64,000 nucleotides of DNA from Helicobacter pylori Shi112 (GTDB lineage Bacteria > Campylobacterota > Campylobacteria > Campylobacterales > Helicobacteraceae). The first letter of the stretch is position 1, and every line of letters starts with the position of its first letter. A program made the position numbers and the translations under genes. The notes beneath the pieces are model-generated. The model saw nothing but the letters and a program-made list of their open reading frames with translations. It had not been told where the DNA came from and searched no databases. The stretch is taken from contig NC_017741.1 of assembly GCF_000277405.1 (NCBI RefSeq), positions 806,001 through 870,000 on the forward strand, written 5' to 3'. Positions 41,266 to 50,390 of this stretch are shown one piece after another.

Positions 41266-42312
41266 TCATTCGCATGCTTTTTGATCGTTTTGGATAAAGT
41301 AATTTTCATACAATCGCAGTAACGCAATAAAAAACGCCGTGATAGTAGGCCCTACAATAATCCCCCAAAAACCAAATTGTGAAATCCCAGCAATCATGGA
41401 AAAGAAAATCAGCATTTCGTTGATTTTAAGGGTGGTTTTAAAGATTCTTTTTTTGATGAAGACGATTAAAATTGGCTTGATCACGCTATCAATCAGCACG
41501 CTAATCAATAAAATGGAATACAAAGCGATAAAAATCGCCTCATTCACATTCCCATGATAAAGCTCATAAATCGCTATGGGGATCCAAATCAAAGCCCCCC
41601 CAACAGCCGGCACCAAAGACGCCAGGCCGTATAAAATCCCTAAAGACCAGCCGTCATGCCCAAACCATACGATCATCGCCCCAAACGCCACGCCCTCTAA
41701 AATAACCGTGATGAGAGAAGTTAAAAGCACGATGCGTAAAATCCCAGCCACTTCTTCAAAAATCTTTTTGCTTTGATTGATTCCAAGAGGCAAGACCCCC
41801 AAAAAATAACGATAAAATCTCTCCCCATAGTAAAAAAAGAAAAACAACAACCCCAAGATAAACAAAGCGTCTGTAATGAGTTTCAAGCTGTATTTTCCCA
41901 CATAGCTGCTTATTTTCAGCAAATAGCCCGTGATTGAAGTGGCGTTAAAATTTTCTAAAAACTTGCTCACTCCATCATGAATGGTGGGAAAATGCGATAA
42001 ATTTTCGGTAATTGTCCCTTTAAGCCATTTGATTAGGGCTGAAAATTTTTCAAAATTGATTTCAAAAATGATATTAGAACTTTTATAAACAATAAAATAC
42101 AACGGCACGATCAAAACGCTCGCTAAAACCAAAACGCATAAAAACGAACTGGCAATATTGAAAAAGCGTTTATCTAAAAAAACTTTCACTTGAAAAAACC
42201 CCACGCACAAAAGCCCAGCGATCAATGCGTCCATTAAAAAATCTTGATACAAATAGATCATCCAATAAAAACCAATCAAAAAAAGAATCCAGAAGAAATA
42301 CTGAGCTTTCAT
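41266..42312 (-). CDS. AI-2E family permease-like membrane protein
   Basis: Polytopic protein of about 348 residues and eight helices in the AI-2E/PerM pattern, including LALSG-like pore elements (SLGILYGLASLVPAVGGALIWIP, cited here as a conserved region near 235-257). The family includes exporters of varied solutes and Na+/H+ antiporters; the autoinducer-2 role of TqsA cannot be assumed. I chose the ATG at 42312, behind GGGGAT, over one nine codons upstream. It is convergent with the radical SAM gene and divergent from dapF. Confidence 0.8.
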   Translation of the reverse strand: MKAQYFFWILFLIGFYWMIYLYQDFLMDALIAGLLCVGFFQVKVFLDKRFFNIASSFLCVLVLASVLIVPLYFIVYKSSNIIFEINFEKFSALIKWLKGTITENLSHFPTIHDGVSKFLENFNATSITGYLLKISSYVGKYSLKLITDALFILGLLFFFFYYGERFYRYFLGVLPLGINQSKKIFEEVAGILRIVLLTSLITVILEGVAFGAMIVWFGHDGWSLGILYGLASLVPAVGGALIWIPIAIYELYHGNVNEAIFIALYSILLISVLIDSVIKPILIVFIKKRIFKTTLKINEMLIFFSMIAGISQFGFWGIIVGPTITAFFIALLRLYENYFIQNDQKACE

Positions 42313-42397
42313 AAAATTATCCCCATTAAACTGAACCAAAAATTATCAAATGTTAGCTAAAAAACGCTCTTTTAAGGATAAAAAACCTCTTTTAACT

Positions 42398-42403
42398 TAT
42401 AAT
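42398..42403 (+). promoter_or_regulatory. -10 box of dapF
   Basis: TATAAT lies 24 bp before the dapF ATG in an AT-rich divergent promoter region. Confidence 0.5.
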
Positions 42404-42427
42404 TAAAATCAAAAAGGCTTATATTAG

Positions 42428-43249
42428 ATGGTGTTTTACAAATATTCAGGGAGCGGGAATGATTTTTTAATCGTTCAAAGCTTCAAAAAAAAAGATTTTT
42501 CAAATTTAGCCAAACAGGTGTGCCATAGGCATGAGGGTTTTGGGGCTGATGGGCTTGTAGTCGTTTTACCGAGTAAGGATTATGACTACGAATGGGATTT
42601 TTACAATTCAGACGGATCTAAAGCTGGCATGTGCGGGAATGCGAGCCGTTGCGTGGGGTTATTTGCCTACCAGCATGCTATAGCCTCTAAAAACCATGTT
42701 TTTTTAGCCGGAAAAAGAGAGATTTCTATTTGCATAGAAGAGCCCAATATCATAGAGAGCAATCTTGGTAACTACAAAATCCTAGACACCATACCCGCTT
42801 TAAGATGCGAAAAATTTTTCACCAACGACAGCGTTTTAGAAAATATCCCTACTTTCTACCTCATAGATACAGGAGTGCCGCATTTAGTGGGATTTGTGAA
42901 AAATAAAGAGTGGTTAAATTCCCTTAACACGCTGGAATTAAGGGCTTTAAGGCATGCGTTTAACGCTAATATTAACATCGCTTTTATAGAAAATAAAGAG
43001 ACGATTTTTTTACAAACTTATGAAAGAGGGGTTGAAGATTTCACGCTAGCTTGCGGGACGGGCATGGCGGCGGTTTTTATCGCCGCGCGCATTTTTTATA
43101 ACACGCCTGAAAAAGCCGCTCTCATCCCTAAAAGCAACGAATCTTTAGAACTTTCTTTAAAAAATGATGAAATTTTTTATAAAGGTGCGGTGCGTTATAT
43201 TGGCATGAGTGTTTTGGACATGAGTGTTTTTGAAAATGGGTGTTTTTGA
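42428..43249 (+). CDS. dapF: Diaminopimelate epimerase
   Basis: Converts LL- to meso-diaminopimelate for lysine and peptidoglycan. The 273 residues show the two-cysteine active site: [14 protein letters not shown] (near 75-88) and [16 protein letters not shown] (near 214-229). N-terminal [12 protein letters not shown] is also typical. The gene stands alone. Confidence 0.94.
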   Translation: MVFYKYSGSGNDFLIVQSFKKKDFSNLAKQVCHRHEGFGADGLVVVLPSKDYDYEWDFYNSDGSKAGMCGNASRCVGLFAYQHAIASKNHVFLAGKREISICIEEPNIIESNLGNYKILDTIPALRCEKFFTNDSVLENIPTFYLIDTGVPHLVGFVKNKEWLNSLNTLELRALRHAFNANINIAFIENKETIFLQTYERGVEDFTLACGTGMAAVFIAARIFYNTPEKAALIPKSNESLELSLKNDEIFYKGAVRYIGMSVLDMSVFENGCF

Positions 43250-43355
43250 TCGTTATTTCTTGTAATAGTAATGATTTTGTCGTAATTAAACATAATGCGC
43301 TATCATTTCTAAGCTGTTTTTAGCAATATAAAAAATATCCTAAAGGAATAAAACC

Positions 43356-44003
43356 ATGCAAGCGTTAAAATCATTACTTGAAGTGATTACAAAACTCCAG
43401 AATCTAGGCGGCTATTTGATGCATATAGCTATTTTTATCATTTTTATTTGGATTGGAGGGCTTAAGTTTGTGCCGTATGAAGCCGAAGGGATCGCTCCTT
43501 TTGTGGCTAACTCCCCTTTCTTTTCTTTCATGTATAAATTTGAAAAACCCGCATACAAACAGCACAAAATGTCTGAATCCCAATCCATGCAAGAAGAAAT
43601 GCAAGATGACCCTAAAATCGTTGAAAACAAAGAATGGCATAAAGAAAACCGCACTTATTTAGTGGCTGAAGCTTTAGGGATCACGATTATGATCCTAGGT
43701 ATTTTGGTGCTTTTAGGGCTTTGGATGCCTTTAATGGGCGTGATTGGGGGCTTGCTTGTCGCTGGAATGACGATCACGACCCTATCTTTTTTATTCACAA
43801 CGCCAGAAGTGTTTGTCAATCAGCATTTCCCATGGCTTTCTGGGGCTGGAAGGTTAGTGGTTAAAGATTTGGCGTTATTTGCTGGAGGCTTGTTTGTGGC
43901 CGGGTTTGATGCGAAACGCTATTTAGAGGGGAAAGGGTTTTGTTTGATGAATCGCTCATCGGTAGGGATTAAAACTAAATGCTCTAGCGGGTGTTGCTCT
44001 TAA
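43356..44003 (+). CDS. DUF417 (RclC/YkgB-like) membrane protein with Cys-rich tail
   Basis: The 215 residues have four to five membrane helices (about 20-37, 110-130, 130-155 and 168-185). The DUF417 signature is IFIIFIWIGGLKFVPYEAEG near 28-47, then APFVANSPFF. Relatives include E. coli RclC, part of the reactive-chlorine response. The C-terminus ends KCSSGCCS, three cysteines in seven residues, which may bind metal or react with oxidants. An AAAGGA site precedes the ATG. It is convergent with the ribbon-helix-helix gene across a palindrome. Confidence 0.8.
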   Translation: MQALKSLLEVITKLQNLGGYLMHIAIFIIFIWIGGLKFVPYEAEGIAPFVANSPFFSFMYKFEKPAYKQHKMSESQSMQEEMQDDPKIVENKEWHKENRTYLVAEALGITIMILGILVLLGLWMPLMGVIGGLLVAGMTITTLSFLFTTPEVFVNQHFPWLSGAGRLVVKDLALFAGGLFVAGFDAKRYLEGKGFCLMNRSSVGIKTKCSSGCCS

Positions 44004-44019
44004 AGAGCGAACGCCTTAA

Positions 44020-44038
44020 AGTAGGCTTAAAGCCTACT
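44020..44038. terminator. Palindrome between convergent genes, probable bidirectional terminator
   Basis: A nearly perfect palindrome (AGTAGGCTT then AAAGCCTACT) lies 17 bp past the DUF417 stop and overlaps the stop of the opposing regulator gene. No long U run follows on either side. Confidence 0.45.
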
Positions 44039-44254
44039 AGAAGAATCTTGGTTAGCGCCTTTTTTGTAAATGATTGTTTTTAAAATGTGGCGTTTGACAA
44101 AGGAATTAACACTCTCTACTTCTTCATCAGCTAATCGTCTCAAAACATCATGCTCGTCTTTAGAGAGATAAAAAGTCACTGAAAAATTGCGTTTCAACTC
44201 ATCTACAGCGACACGCTTACGACCGGGTTTTATATTTTTATTTTCTAATTCCAT
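44027..44254 (-). CDS. Ribbon-helix-helix-type DNA-binding protein (HP0564-like)
   Basis: The 75 residues have a basic arm (NIKPGRKRVAVDELKRN). A ribbon-helix-helix segment follows: FSVTFYLSKDEHDVLRRLA, then VESVNSFVKRHILKTII. These proteins act as dimeric repressors, many as antitoxins, but no toxin gene is adjacent. The TTTCCTTTT-rich region upstream on the minus strand shows AGGAAAT ahead of the ATG. Target genes are unknown; the divergent outer-membrane protein gene is the nearest candidate. Confidence 0.75.
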   Translation of the reverse strand: MELENKNIKPGRKRVAVDELKRNFSVTFYLSKDEHDVLRRLADEEVESVNSFVKRHILKTIIYKKGANQDSSSRL

Positions 44255-44426
44255 TAAAATTTCCTTTTTTAGTTAGTGTGTAGTAATATCATAACGGCTA
44301 TTCTAACATGAAATAAACGCCATTTTATATTAAATCTAAAGAAAAATATTTTTAGATGTGCTAGAATACCCATTTGTTACAAGATAAGCTTTTTTATCAA
44401 AAATAATGATGACATAGGGGTAACAA

Positions 44427-45677
44427 GTGGCAATAAACACCTTTTTAAAACATTCTTTTCTGGTCTGTTTGTTAGCGGTTAATTCTTACGCTTTTGACTG
44501 GAATATTTTTAAATATAATTTGGGTTTCAATATGTTTATCATGGACCATGAAGGCTCAACGCCTTATTGGGTCAATACTAACACCAATCTTAAAACCCGT
44601 TTGACTCCAAATTTTGGGATCCAATTTTATACAAAAGGTGTGGAGCAAAGCCTTACTGTGGGGGCGTATTTTTTTCAAAACTTCCATAACTACAGCACTA
44701 ATTTTCCCTACCGCTGGGGGCCTACTATGTATTATAAGGCTAGGGGGAAGCGTTTTACTTTTTATGGTGGGATTTTTCCCAGGAAAAACCTCTTAGGAAG
44801 GTATGGTTTGAATATTTTTGCCCCTTATTATTGGTTTATAGATCCAAACGCTAGAGGGTTTTTATTGCAATTTCAAAACCATTATTCGCCTTCAAAACCC
44901 TATTATGGGCATGCGGAGTTCATGCTAGATTGGTTTGGAGGCAATTGTTACAACACTTGTAAATTCGGAAGAAACCCTTATGGGAACGCAATGGACAGGT
45001 TTCAAATGAACGGCTCTGTCGCTTATAATTTCTTTAAGGATTTATTGGGTATTGGAGGGTATTTTGTCTTGTTCCATAACGAAGACAAATACCTTTTGAA
45101 TGGGGCTGATGGCATGCAGTTTAATGAAAAAAAAGCGATTGACAATAATAATATTTATCTTATGGATCGCCTCTACTTTAACGCTTACATAGGGACAAGC
45201 CTTTTAGACATCGCCCCCTTTATGGAAAAACTCAACGCCAGTTTTGGTATGGTTTCTGAATCAAGCCGATTAAGGCAAATTCACAAAAATGTGCCTTTTA
45301 TGAACAGCGTGGGCGGGCAATTTGATGTGGAGATTCAATATAAAGGCTTTGGAATACACAATTTATTTTTCTTCGCCAAGACCCCAGAAATGCCTTTTTA
45401 TAACCAATACCAGTATGTTGAAATGTATTGCACGCCTTCTTATTGCCCCACGCCTATTTATCGCGGCGTGCCATTCTTTCAAGCCAACATGTATAATCGT
45501 TTTGATTTGTATTACAATTGGAAAAACGACTTCGCATCGGTCCGCATCAACTTCGTGCTTAATGCGATGCGTGGGGGCTTTGATAGGAGCTTGCCTTGGT
45601 CAGAATCTTACCAAGTGTATATGACGGTTGCCTTTGATCCTTACAACCTTATTAACAAAATTGCTAGAAAAAAGTGA
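44427..45677 (+). CDS. Outer-membrane beta-barrel protein (HP0563-like)
   Basis: The 416 residues start at GTG behind AGGGGTAACAA. They carry a signal peptide ending LLAVNSYAFDWN. Many aromatic beta strands follow (for example TFYGGIFPRKN and GFGIHNLFFFAK), with a four-cysteine loop CYNTC...CTPSYC. It is not a classical Hop/Hor protein, since the usual C-terminal alternating barrel motif ending in Phe is not seen; the end is NLINKIARKK. Function is unknown; an outer-membrane location is inferred. Confidence 0.72.
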   Translation: MAINTFLKHSFLVCLLAVNSYAFDWNIFKYNLGFNMFIMDHEGSTPYWVNTNTNLKTRLTPNFGIQFYTKGVEQSLTVGAYFFQNFHNYSTNFPYRWGPTMYYKARGKRFTFYGGIFPRKNLLGRYGLNIFAPYYWFIDPNARGFLLQFQNHYSPSKPYYGHAEFMLDWFGGNCYNTCKFGRNPYGNAMDRFQMNGSVAYNFFKDLLGIGGYFVLFHNEDKYLLNGADGMQFNEKKAIDNNNIYLMDRLYFNAYIGTSLLDIAPFMEKLNASFGMVSESSRLRQIHKNVPFMNSVGGQFDVEIQYKGFGIHNLFFFAKTPEMPFYNQYQYVEMYCTPSYCPTPIYRGVPFFQANMYNRFDLYYNWKNDFASVRINFVLNAMRGGFDRSLPWSESYQVYMTVAFDPYNLINKIARKK

Positions 45678-45683
45678 AAATTC

Positions 45684-45713
45684 TTGACAACCAGTTAATT
45701 CGTCTTATATAAT
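45684..45713 (+). promoter_or_regulatory. Near-consensus housekeeping promoter of rpsU
   Basis: TTGACA (45684-45689) and TATAAT (45708-45713) are separated by 18 bp. Both hexamers are perfect, which is rare in H. pylori, whose promoters usually lack a -35 box. It lies 64 bp ahead of rpsU. Confidence 0.75.
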
Positions 45714-45777
45714 GCTATTTCATTTGTAGCCATTGTTAAGCAATGATTTTAAGCTATGGAAAAGAGGTGATAGCAGT

Positions 45778-45990
45778 ATGCCAGGGATTAAGGTTAGAGA
45801 AGGCGATGCGTTTGATGAAGCTTATAGGAGATTCAAAAAGCAAACCGATCGCAATTTGGTGGTAACAGAATGCCGCGCTAGAAGGTTCTTTGAGTCTAAG
45901 ACTGAAAAACGCAAAAAACAAAAAATCAGCGCTAAAAAGAAGGTTTTAAAGCGTCTTTATATGTTAAGGCGTTATGAATCAAGACTATAA
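45778..45990 (+). CDS. rpsU: 30S ribosomal protein S21
   Basis: The 70 residues begin [20 protein letters not shown] and are strongly basic. The ATG at 45778 lies behind AAAGAGGTGA. An in-frame upstream ATG at 45733 would add 15 unrelated residues between the promoter and the ribosome site and is unlikely. S21 binds near the anti-Shine-Dalgarno end of 16S rRNA. fabG follows 38 bp later. Confidence 0.94.
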
Positions 45991-46028
45991 GAACTTGAAC
46001 AAATTTAAAATTTAAGGACTATTGAATA

Positions 46029-46772
46029 ATGCAATTCACAGGGAAAAATGTTCTCATTACTGGGGCTTCTAAAGGCATTGGGGCCGAAATCGCCAAAACT
46101 CTCGCTTCTATGGGGCTGAAAGTTTGGATCAATTACCGCAGTAATGCTGAAGTGGCTGACGCTTTGAAAAATGAGCTTGAAGAAAAAGGCTATAAGGCAG
46201 CTGTCATTAAATTTGATGCGGCTTCTGAAAGCGATTTTATTGAAGCGATACAAACCATTGTCCAAAGCGATGGAGGTTTGTCTTACTTGGTGAATAACGC
46301 CGGTGTGGTGCGCGATAAATTAGCGATCAAAATGAAAACAGAAGATTTTCACCATGTTATAGACAATAACCTCACTTCAGCGTTTATAGGTTGCCGAGAG
46401 GCTTTAAAGGTGATGAGCAAAAGCCGTTTTGGGAGCGTGGTCAATATCGCTTCTATCATTGGTGAAAGAGGCAATATGGGGCAGACAAACTACTCAGCGA
46501 GTAAGGGGGGGATGATTGCGATGAGCAAGTCCTTTGCTTATGAGGGAGCTTTAAGGAATATTCGTTTCAACTCTGTAACGCCCGGTTTTATAGAAACCGA
46601 CATGAACGCCACTTTAAAAGATGAACTCAAAGCGGATTATGTTAAAAACATTCCTTTAAACAGGCTAGGGTCTGCTAAAGAAGTGGCAGAAGCGGTAGCG
46701 TTTCTTTTGAGCGATCACTCTAGTTACATCACTGGAGAGACTCTCAAAGTCAATGGCGGGCTTTATATGTAG
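46029..46772 (+). CDS. fabG: 3-oxoacyl-[acyl-carrier-protein] reductase
   Basis: NADPH-dependent short-chain dehydrogenase of type II fatty-acid elongation. The 247 residues show LITGASKGIGAEIA (near 10), NNAGVVRD (near 89), catalytic Ser in VVNIASIIGERGNMGQTNY and the YSASKGG Tyr-Lys pair (near 157). It sits with acpP, fabF and accA. Confidence 0.95.
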   Translation: MQFTGKNVLITGASKGIGAEIAKTLASMGLKVWINYRSNAEVADALKNELEEKGYKAAVIKFDAASESDFIEAIQTIVQSDGGLSYLVNNAGVVRDKLAIKMKTEDFHHVIDNNLTSAFIGCREALKVMSKSRFGSVVNIASIIGERGNMGQTNYSASKGGMIAMSKSFAYEGALRNIRFNSVTPGFIETDMNATLKDELKADYVKNIPLNRLGSAKEVAEAVAFLLSDHSSYITGETLKVNGGLYM

Positions 46773-46869
46773 TCCTAAACAAAGGGTTCTTTTAGCGATA
46801 AAAGTTTGTAAGTGGCGAAAATCATGCTAACATTATGAGGTTATTCTAAAACAAAGAGGTTATTATCAA

Positions 46870-46950
46870 ATGGGGATTATTTACTTAATATTGTTTCTCA
46901 TTGTAATTTATTTGTTGTATAGGATTTTAGATGTTTTGGAGCAAAAATAA
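46870..46950 (+). CDS. 26-residue single-helix membrane peptide
   Basis: Small gene between fabG and acpP. The ATG at 46870 lies 11 bp after AAGAGGT. The peptide begins MGIIYLILFLIVIYLLYRIL, one membrane helix, then DVLEQK and TAA. Position and ribosome site support translation; nothing is known of its role. Confidence 0.5.
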   Translation: MGIIYLILFLIVIYLLYRILDVLEQK

Positions 46951-47002
46951 ACGCTCCAATGATGGTTGATTTAATTTTTACAAAAACAAGGGAGTTTTAA
47001 TT

Positions 47003-47239
47003 ATGGCTTTATTTGAAGATATTCAGGCAGTTATTGCTGAGCAGTTGAATGTGGATGCAGCACAAGTTACGCCAGAAGCGGAATTTGTGAAGGATTTGGG
47101 TGCGGACTCTTTAGATGTCGTGGAATTAATCATGGCGTTAGAAGAAAAGTTTGGCATTGAAATTCCTGATGAGCAAGCGGAAAAAATCGTCAATGTGGGC
47201 GATGTGGTGAAGTATATTGAGGATAATAAACTAGCTTAA
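47003..47239 (+). CDS. acpP: Acyl carrier protein
   Basis: The 78-residue acidic carrier for growing acyl chains. The phosphopantetheine Ser lies in [20 protein letters not shown] (near residue 37). GGGAG precedes the ATG. A hairpin follows the stop by 10 bp. Confidence 0.97.
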   Translation: MALFEDIQAVIAEQLNVDAAQVTPEAEFVKDLGADSLDVVELIMALEEKFGIEIPDEQAEKIVNVGDVVKYIEDNKLA

Positions 47240-47248
47240 TCTTTTTAA

Positions 47249-47268
47249 CTTGGAGCGTTTTCTCCAGG
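47249..47268 (+). terminator. Hairpin after acpP
   Basis: A 7-bp stem (CTTGGAG with CTCCAGG) and a 6-base loop, then TTTTAG. It probably ends or attenuates the acpP message. Confidence 0.45.
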
Positions 47269-47428
47269 TTTTAGTCAAAAATTTGGCTTTAGCTAAAATC
47301 TAGTTTTATCCCAACAGTGCAAAAAACTCTGTCCTTTAGGGTGCAAGGTGCAAGTGCATAGCTGTTAGGCTATATTCAAGCTAAAAGAGATTAAAATACC
47401 ACCAGTCTTTTTGGGGTAGGAAATATCC

Positions 47429-47524
47429 ATGCAGACTATAAAGAACAAAGCCTTTCGTGTTAGCATTCAATGGAATGCTTTAGTTAGGAAGCCCCTTACT
47501 TTTAGAAAGGGGCGGTTTCACTGA
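47429..47524 (+). CDS. Possible 31-residue cationic peptide ORF
   Basis: ATG at 47429, stop TGA at 47522-47524, in the acpP-fabF gap. The peptide begins MQTIKNKAFRVSIQW and ends RKGRFH, with a net positive charge. Its 3' half coincides with a repeated hairpin, so the frame may be fortuitous. GGTAGGAAAT upstream could serve as ribosome site at 6-7 bp. Confidence 0.25.
   Translation: MQTIKNKAFRVSIQWNALVRKPLTFRKGRFH
47479..47518. repeat. 40-bp hairpin repeat, copy 1
   Basis: TTTAGTTAGGAAG, then a CCCCTT...AAAGGGG hairpin and CGGTTT. A near-identical copy lies at 56631-56670. A second small hairpin (AGCATTC/GAATGCT) stands just upstream at 47463-47479. Confidence 0.7.
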
Positions 47525-47552
47525 ATTAAAGTTTTGAAATGAGGAGCTATTG

Positions 47553-48791
47553 GTGCGTCGGATTGTAGTAACTGGAATGGGAATGATCAATTCGCTAGGT
47601 TTAAATAAAGAAGATTCTTTTTTAGCGATCGCTAAAGGGGAATGCGGTATCAAAAACATAGAAAGTTTTGATGCGAGCGCGTTTCCTGTGCGTATCGCTG
47701 GAGAAATCACTGACTTTGACCCTACAGAGGTGATGAATCCCAAAGATGTTAAAAAGGCGGGTCGTTTCATTCAATTAGCCTTGAAAGCCACAAGAGAGGC
47801 GATGAAAGATAGTGGGATTTTAGACGCTCACAATAGATGCCCTGAAGAATTGGCAAATCGCATGGGCGTAAGCTCTGGCTCTGGGATTGGTGGGTTAGGC
47901 AATATTGAAGCGAATTCCATTTTTTGTTTTGAAAAAGGCCCTAGAAAAGTCAATCCCTTTTTTATCACTTCTGCGTTAGTGAATATGATTGGTGGTTTCA
48001 CTTCCATTGAGTTTGGCATTAAAGGGCCTAATCTCTCTAGCGTAACGGCTTGTGCAGCAGGCACTCATGCCATTATTGAAGCCGTTAAAACCATTTTGCT
48101 TAATGGGGCTGATAGAATGCTAGTCGTGGGAGCGGAATCCACCATTTGTCCCGTAGGGATTGGGGGGTTTGCGAGCATTAAAGCCCTTTCTACAAGGAAT
48201 GATGAGCCTAAAAAAGCTTCAAGACCTTTTGATAAGGATCGCAATGGTTTTGTAATGGGCGAAGGTGCTGGGGCTTTAGTGCTTGAAGAATACGAGAGCG
48301 CGAAAAAAAGAGGGGCAAAAATTTATGCAGAATTTGCCGGATATGGCGAGAGCGGCGATGCTAACCATATCACAGCCCCGGCTCCTGAGGGTGAAGGGGC
48401 TTTTAGAGCCATGAAAATGGCTTTAGAAATGGCGAAAGTGGAAGTAGGCTATGTGAATGCTCATGGGACTAGCACGCATTATAACGATTGGTATGAAAGC
48501 ATCGCTCTAAAAAATGTGTTTGGCTCTAAAGAAAAAGTCCCTCCCGTTAGCTCCACTAAAGGGCAGATTGGGCATTGTTTGGGCGCTGCGGGCGCGTTAG
48601 AAGCCGTTATTTCTATCATGGCCATGAATCAAGGGATCTTACCTCCTACCATCAATCAAGAAACGCCTGACCCAGAATGTGATTTGGATTATATCCCTAA
48701 TGCGGCCAGAGAAAAGCAAGTGGGTGCGGTGATGAGTAACTCATTTGGTTTTGGTGGCACTAATGGTGTTGTGATTTTCAAAAAAGCCTAG
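47553..48791 (+). CDS. fabF: 3-oxoacyl-[acyl-carrier-protein] synthase II
   Basis: Elongation condensing enzyme. The 412 residues from a GTG at 47553 (behind GAGGAG; a TTG directly before is also open) begin RRIVVTGMGMINSLG. The Cys-His-His triad appears as TACAAGTHAI (near 162), NAHGTSTHYND (near 303) and GQIGHCLGAAG (near 340). accA begins 22 bp later. Confidence 0.95.
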   Translation: MRRIVVTGMGMINSLGLNKEDSFLAIAKGECGIKNIESFDASAFPVRIAGEITDFDPTEVMNPKDVKKAGRFIQLALKATREAMKDSGILDAHNRCPEELANRMGVSSGSGIGGLGNIEANSIFCFEKGPRKVNPFFITSALVNMIGGFTSIEFGIKGPNLSSVTACAAGTHAIIEAVKTILLNGADRMLVVGAESTICPVGIGGFASIKALSTRNDEPKKASRPFDKDRNGFVMGEGAGALVLEEYESAKKRGAKIYAEFAGYGESGDANHITAPAPEGEGAFRAMKMALEMAKVEVGYVNAHGTSTHYNDWYESIALKNVFGSKEKVPPVSSTKGQIGHCLGAAGALEAVISIMAMNQGILPPTINQETPDPECDLDYIPNAAREKQVGAVMSNSFGFGGTNGVVIFKKA

Positions 48792-48813
48792 TTTTACAAA
48801 GTTAGGATTTTGA

Positions 48814-49752
48814 ATGGCCATTTATTTAGATTTTGAAAATCATATTAAAGAGATTCAAAATGAAATTGAATTAGCCCTTATTAGAGGCGATGAAGATGCT
48901 AAAGAAATCTTAGAAAAAAGATTGGACAAAGAAGTTAAAAGCATTTACTCCAATCTCACTGATTTTCAAAAACTCCAATTAGCAAGACACCCTGACAGAC
49001 CCTACGCTATGGATTACATTGATTTGATCTTAAAAGATAAGTATGAAGTCTTTGGGGATAGGCACTATAACGATGATAAAGCGATCGTGTGTTTTATAGG
49101 GAAAATTGATAATGTTCCGGTTGTGGTGATCGGAGAAGAAAAGGGCAGAGGGACTAAAAACAAGCTCTTAAGGAATTTTGGCATGCCTAACCCTTGTGGC
49201 TATCGTAAGGCTTTGAAAATGGCAAAATTTGCTGAAAAATTTAATTTGCCTATTTTGATGCTCGTAGATACAGCCGGGGCGTATCCGGGGATTGGCGCAG
49301 AAGAAAGAGGTCAGAGTGAAGCGATCGCTAAAAACCTCCAGGAATTCGCTTCCTTAAAAGTCCCTACCATTTCTGTAATTATCGGTGAAGGGGGCAGTGG
49401 TGGCGCGCTAGCGATTGCGGTGGCTGACAAATTGGCTATGATGGAATATTCCATTTTTAGCGTTATATCCCCAGAAGGTTGCGCGGCGATTCTTTGGGAT
49501 GACCCTAGCAAGACTGAAGTGGCTATTAAAGCGATGAAGATCACGCCTAGAGATTTAAAGGAAGCAGGGCTTATTGATGATATTATCTTAGAGCCTAGCA
49601 AAGGGGCTCATAGAGACAAATTTTCAGCCGCTAACACGATCAAAGAGTATTTTTTGGACGCTCTAAGGACTATCCAACAAGATCCTCATTTCCTTGACAA
49701 CCGCTATCAAAAATTAATGTCGCTTGGTTCGTTTGTGGAGAGCATGAATTAG
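48814..49752 (+). CDS. accA: Acetyl-CoA carboxylase carboxyltransferase subunit alpha
   Basis: Transfers the carboxyl group from biotin to acetyl-CoA as part of the AccAD heterotetramer. The 312 residues include [16 protein letters not shown] (near 50), [20 protein letters not shown] (near 149) and [17 protein letters not shown] (near 190). It closes the fab/acc group; more than 600 bp without an intact gene follow. Confidence 0.95.
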   Translation: MAIYLDFENHIKEIQNEIELALIRGDEDAKEILEKRLDKEVKSIYSNLTDFQKLQLARHPDRPYAMDYIDLILKDKYEVFGDRHYNDDKAIVCFIGKIDNVPVVVIGEEKGRGTKNKLLRNFGMPNPCGYRKALKMAKFAEKFNLPILMLVDTAGAYPGIGAEERGQSEAIAKNLQEFASLKVPTISVIIGEGGSGGALAIAVADKLAMMEYSIFSVISPEGCAAILWDDPSKTEVAIKAMKITPRDLKEAGLIDDIILEPSKGAHRDKFSAANTIKEYFLDALRTIQQDPHFLDNRYQKLMSLGSFVESMN

Positions 49753-50390
49753 ATCTATAAAAAACATTGTGTGTTTAAACTTTATTTTAAACCCATTCTC
49801 TTAAAGAAATAAGGGGTATTTTGAAATAATTCCCCCCTACAACTAAAATTCCCCCTAAAGAACGCTTTAAAAATACCGCTTGAATAAGCTCTTTACTATC
49901 CGATCTTAAAAAATGCAATATTTTTTTATAACTAACGCTCAATAAAAGCAAAGCCAAATTTTTCACTCCTTGCTATCATTTTATCGGCGTGTTGAATGAA
50001 AGCGTTCTCATTTTACAATACAAAAGTTAGGTCTAATGGTATTTTTAAAAAAGAAAGAAATCCCATGGTTACACATGAAAAATCAAAAGCCGCTTTTCTA
50101 GGAATTGGTCTTTAAGGAATAGGGGTAGGCATTTTGCATCTTCAAGCGTGTATTTTTTCTCATTTTTTGTCATTACAATGGCGTTTGGCAAAAAGATAAA
50201 ATCTTTAAAACTCGCCTTGGAATTTCTATTGTTAGTAGCACTTTATTTCATTATTGCTTGGTGCTCTACACACACTAGCGCATTTATTTTTTGTATGGTT
50301 TATTAATTGGTGGGCTGTCCTTTTTATAGAAATGAGAATCTGGGCTTATTAGTAAGCTGTTTTATTCCAGTCAATAAGGTTATCCCCTAC
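49753..50390 (+). pseudogene. Gene-free stretch with decayed membrane-protein fragments
   Basis: No frame longer than about 45 codons. Short hydrophobic pieces occur in different frames on the plus strand: IGVGILHLQA near 50130, VYFFSFFVITMAFGKKIKSL near 50160-50220, then LALEFLLLVALYFIIAW to a stop near 50300. A further piece, LIGGLSFL-like, follows. Together they look like a broken multi-helix transporter, possibly of the LysE/RhtB type. That is a guess from the hydrophobic pattern. Confidence 0.4.

Noticed and set aside
41266..42312. AI-2 quorum-sensing exporter
   Set aside because: The AI-2E family is functionally mixed and the sequence gives no evidence for autoinducer transport.
44027..44254. 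Ribbon-helix-helix gene as half of a toxin-antitoxin pair
   Set aside because: No toxin-like gene is adjacent on either side; the neighbours are a DUF417 protein and an outer-membrane protein.
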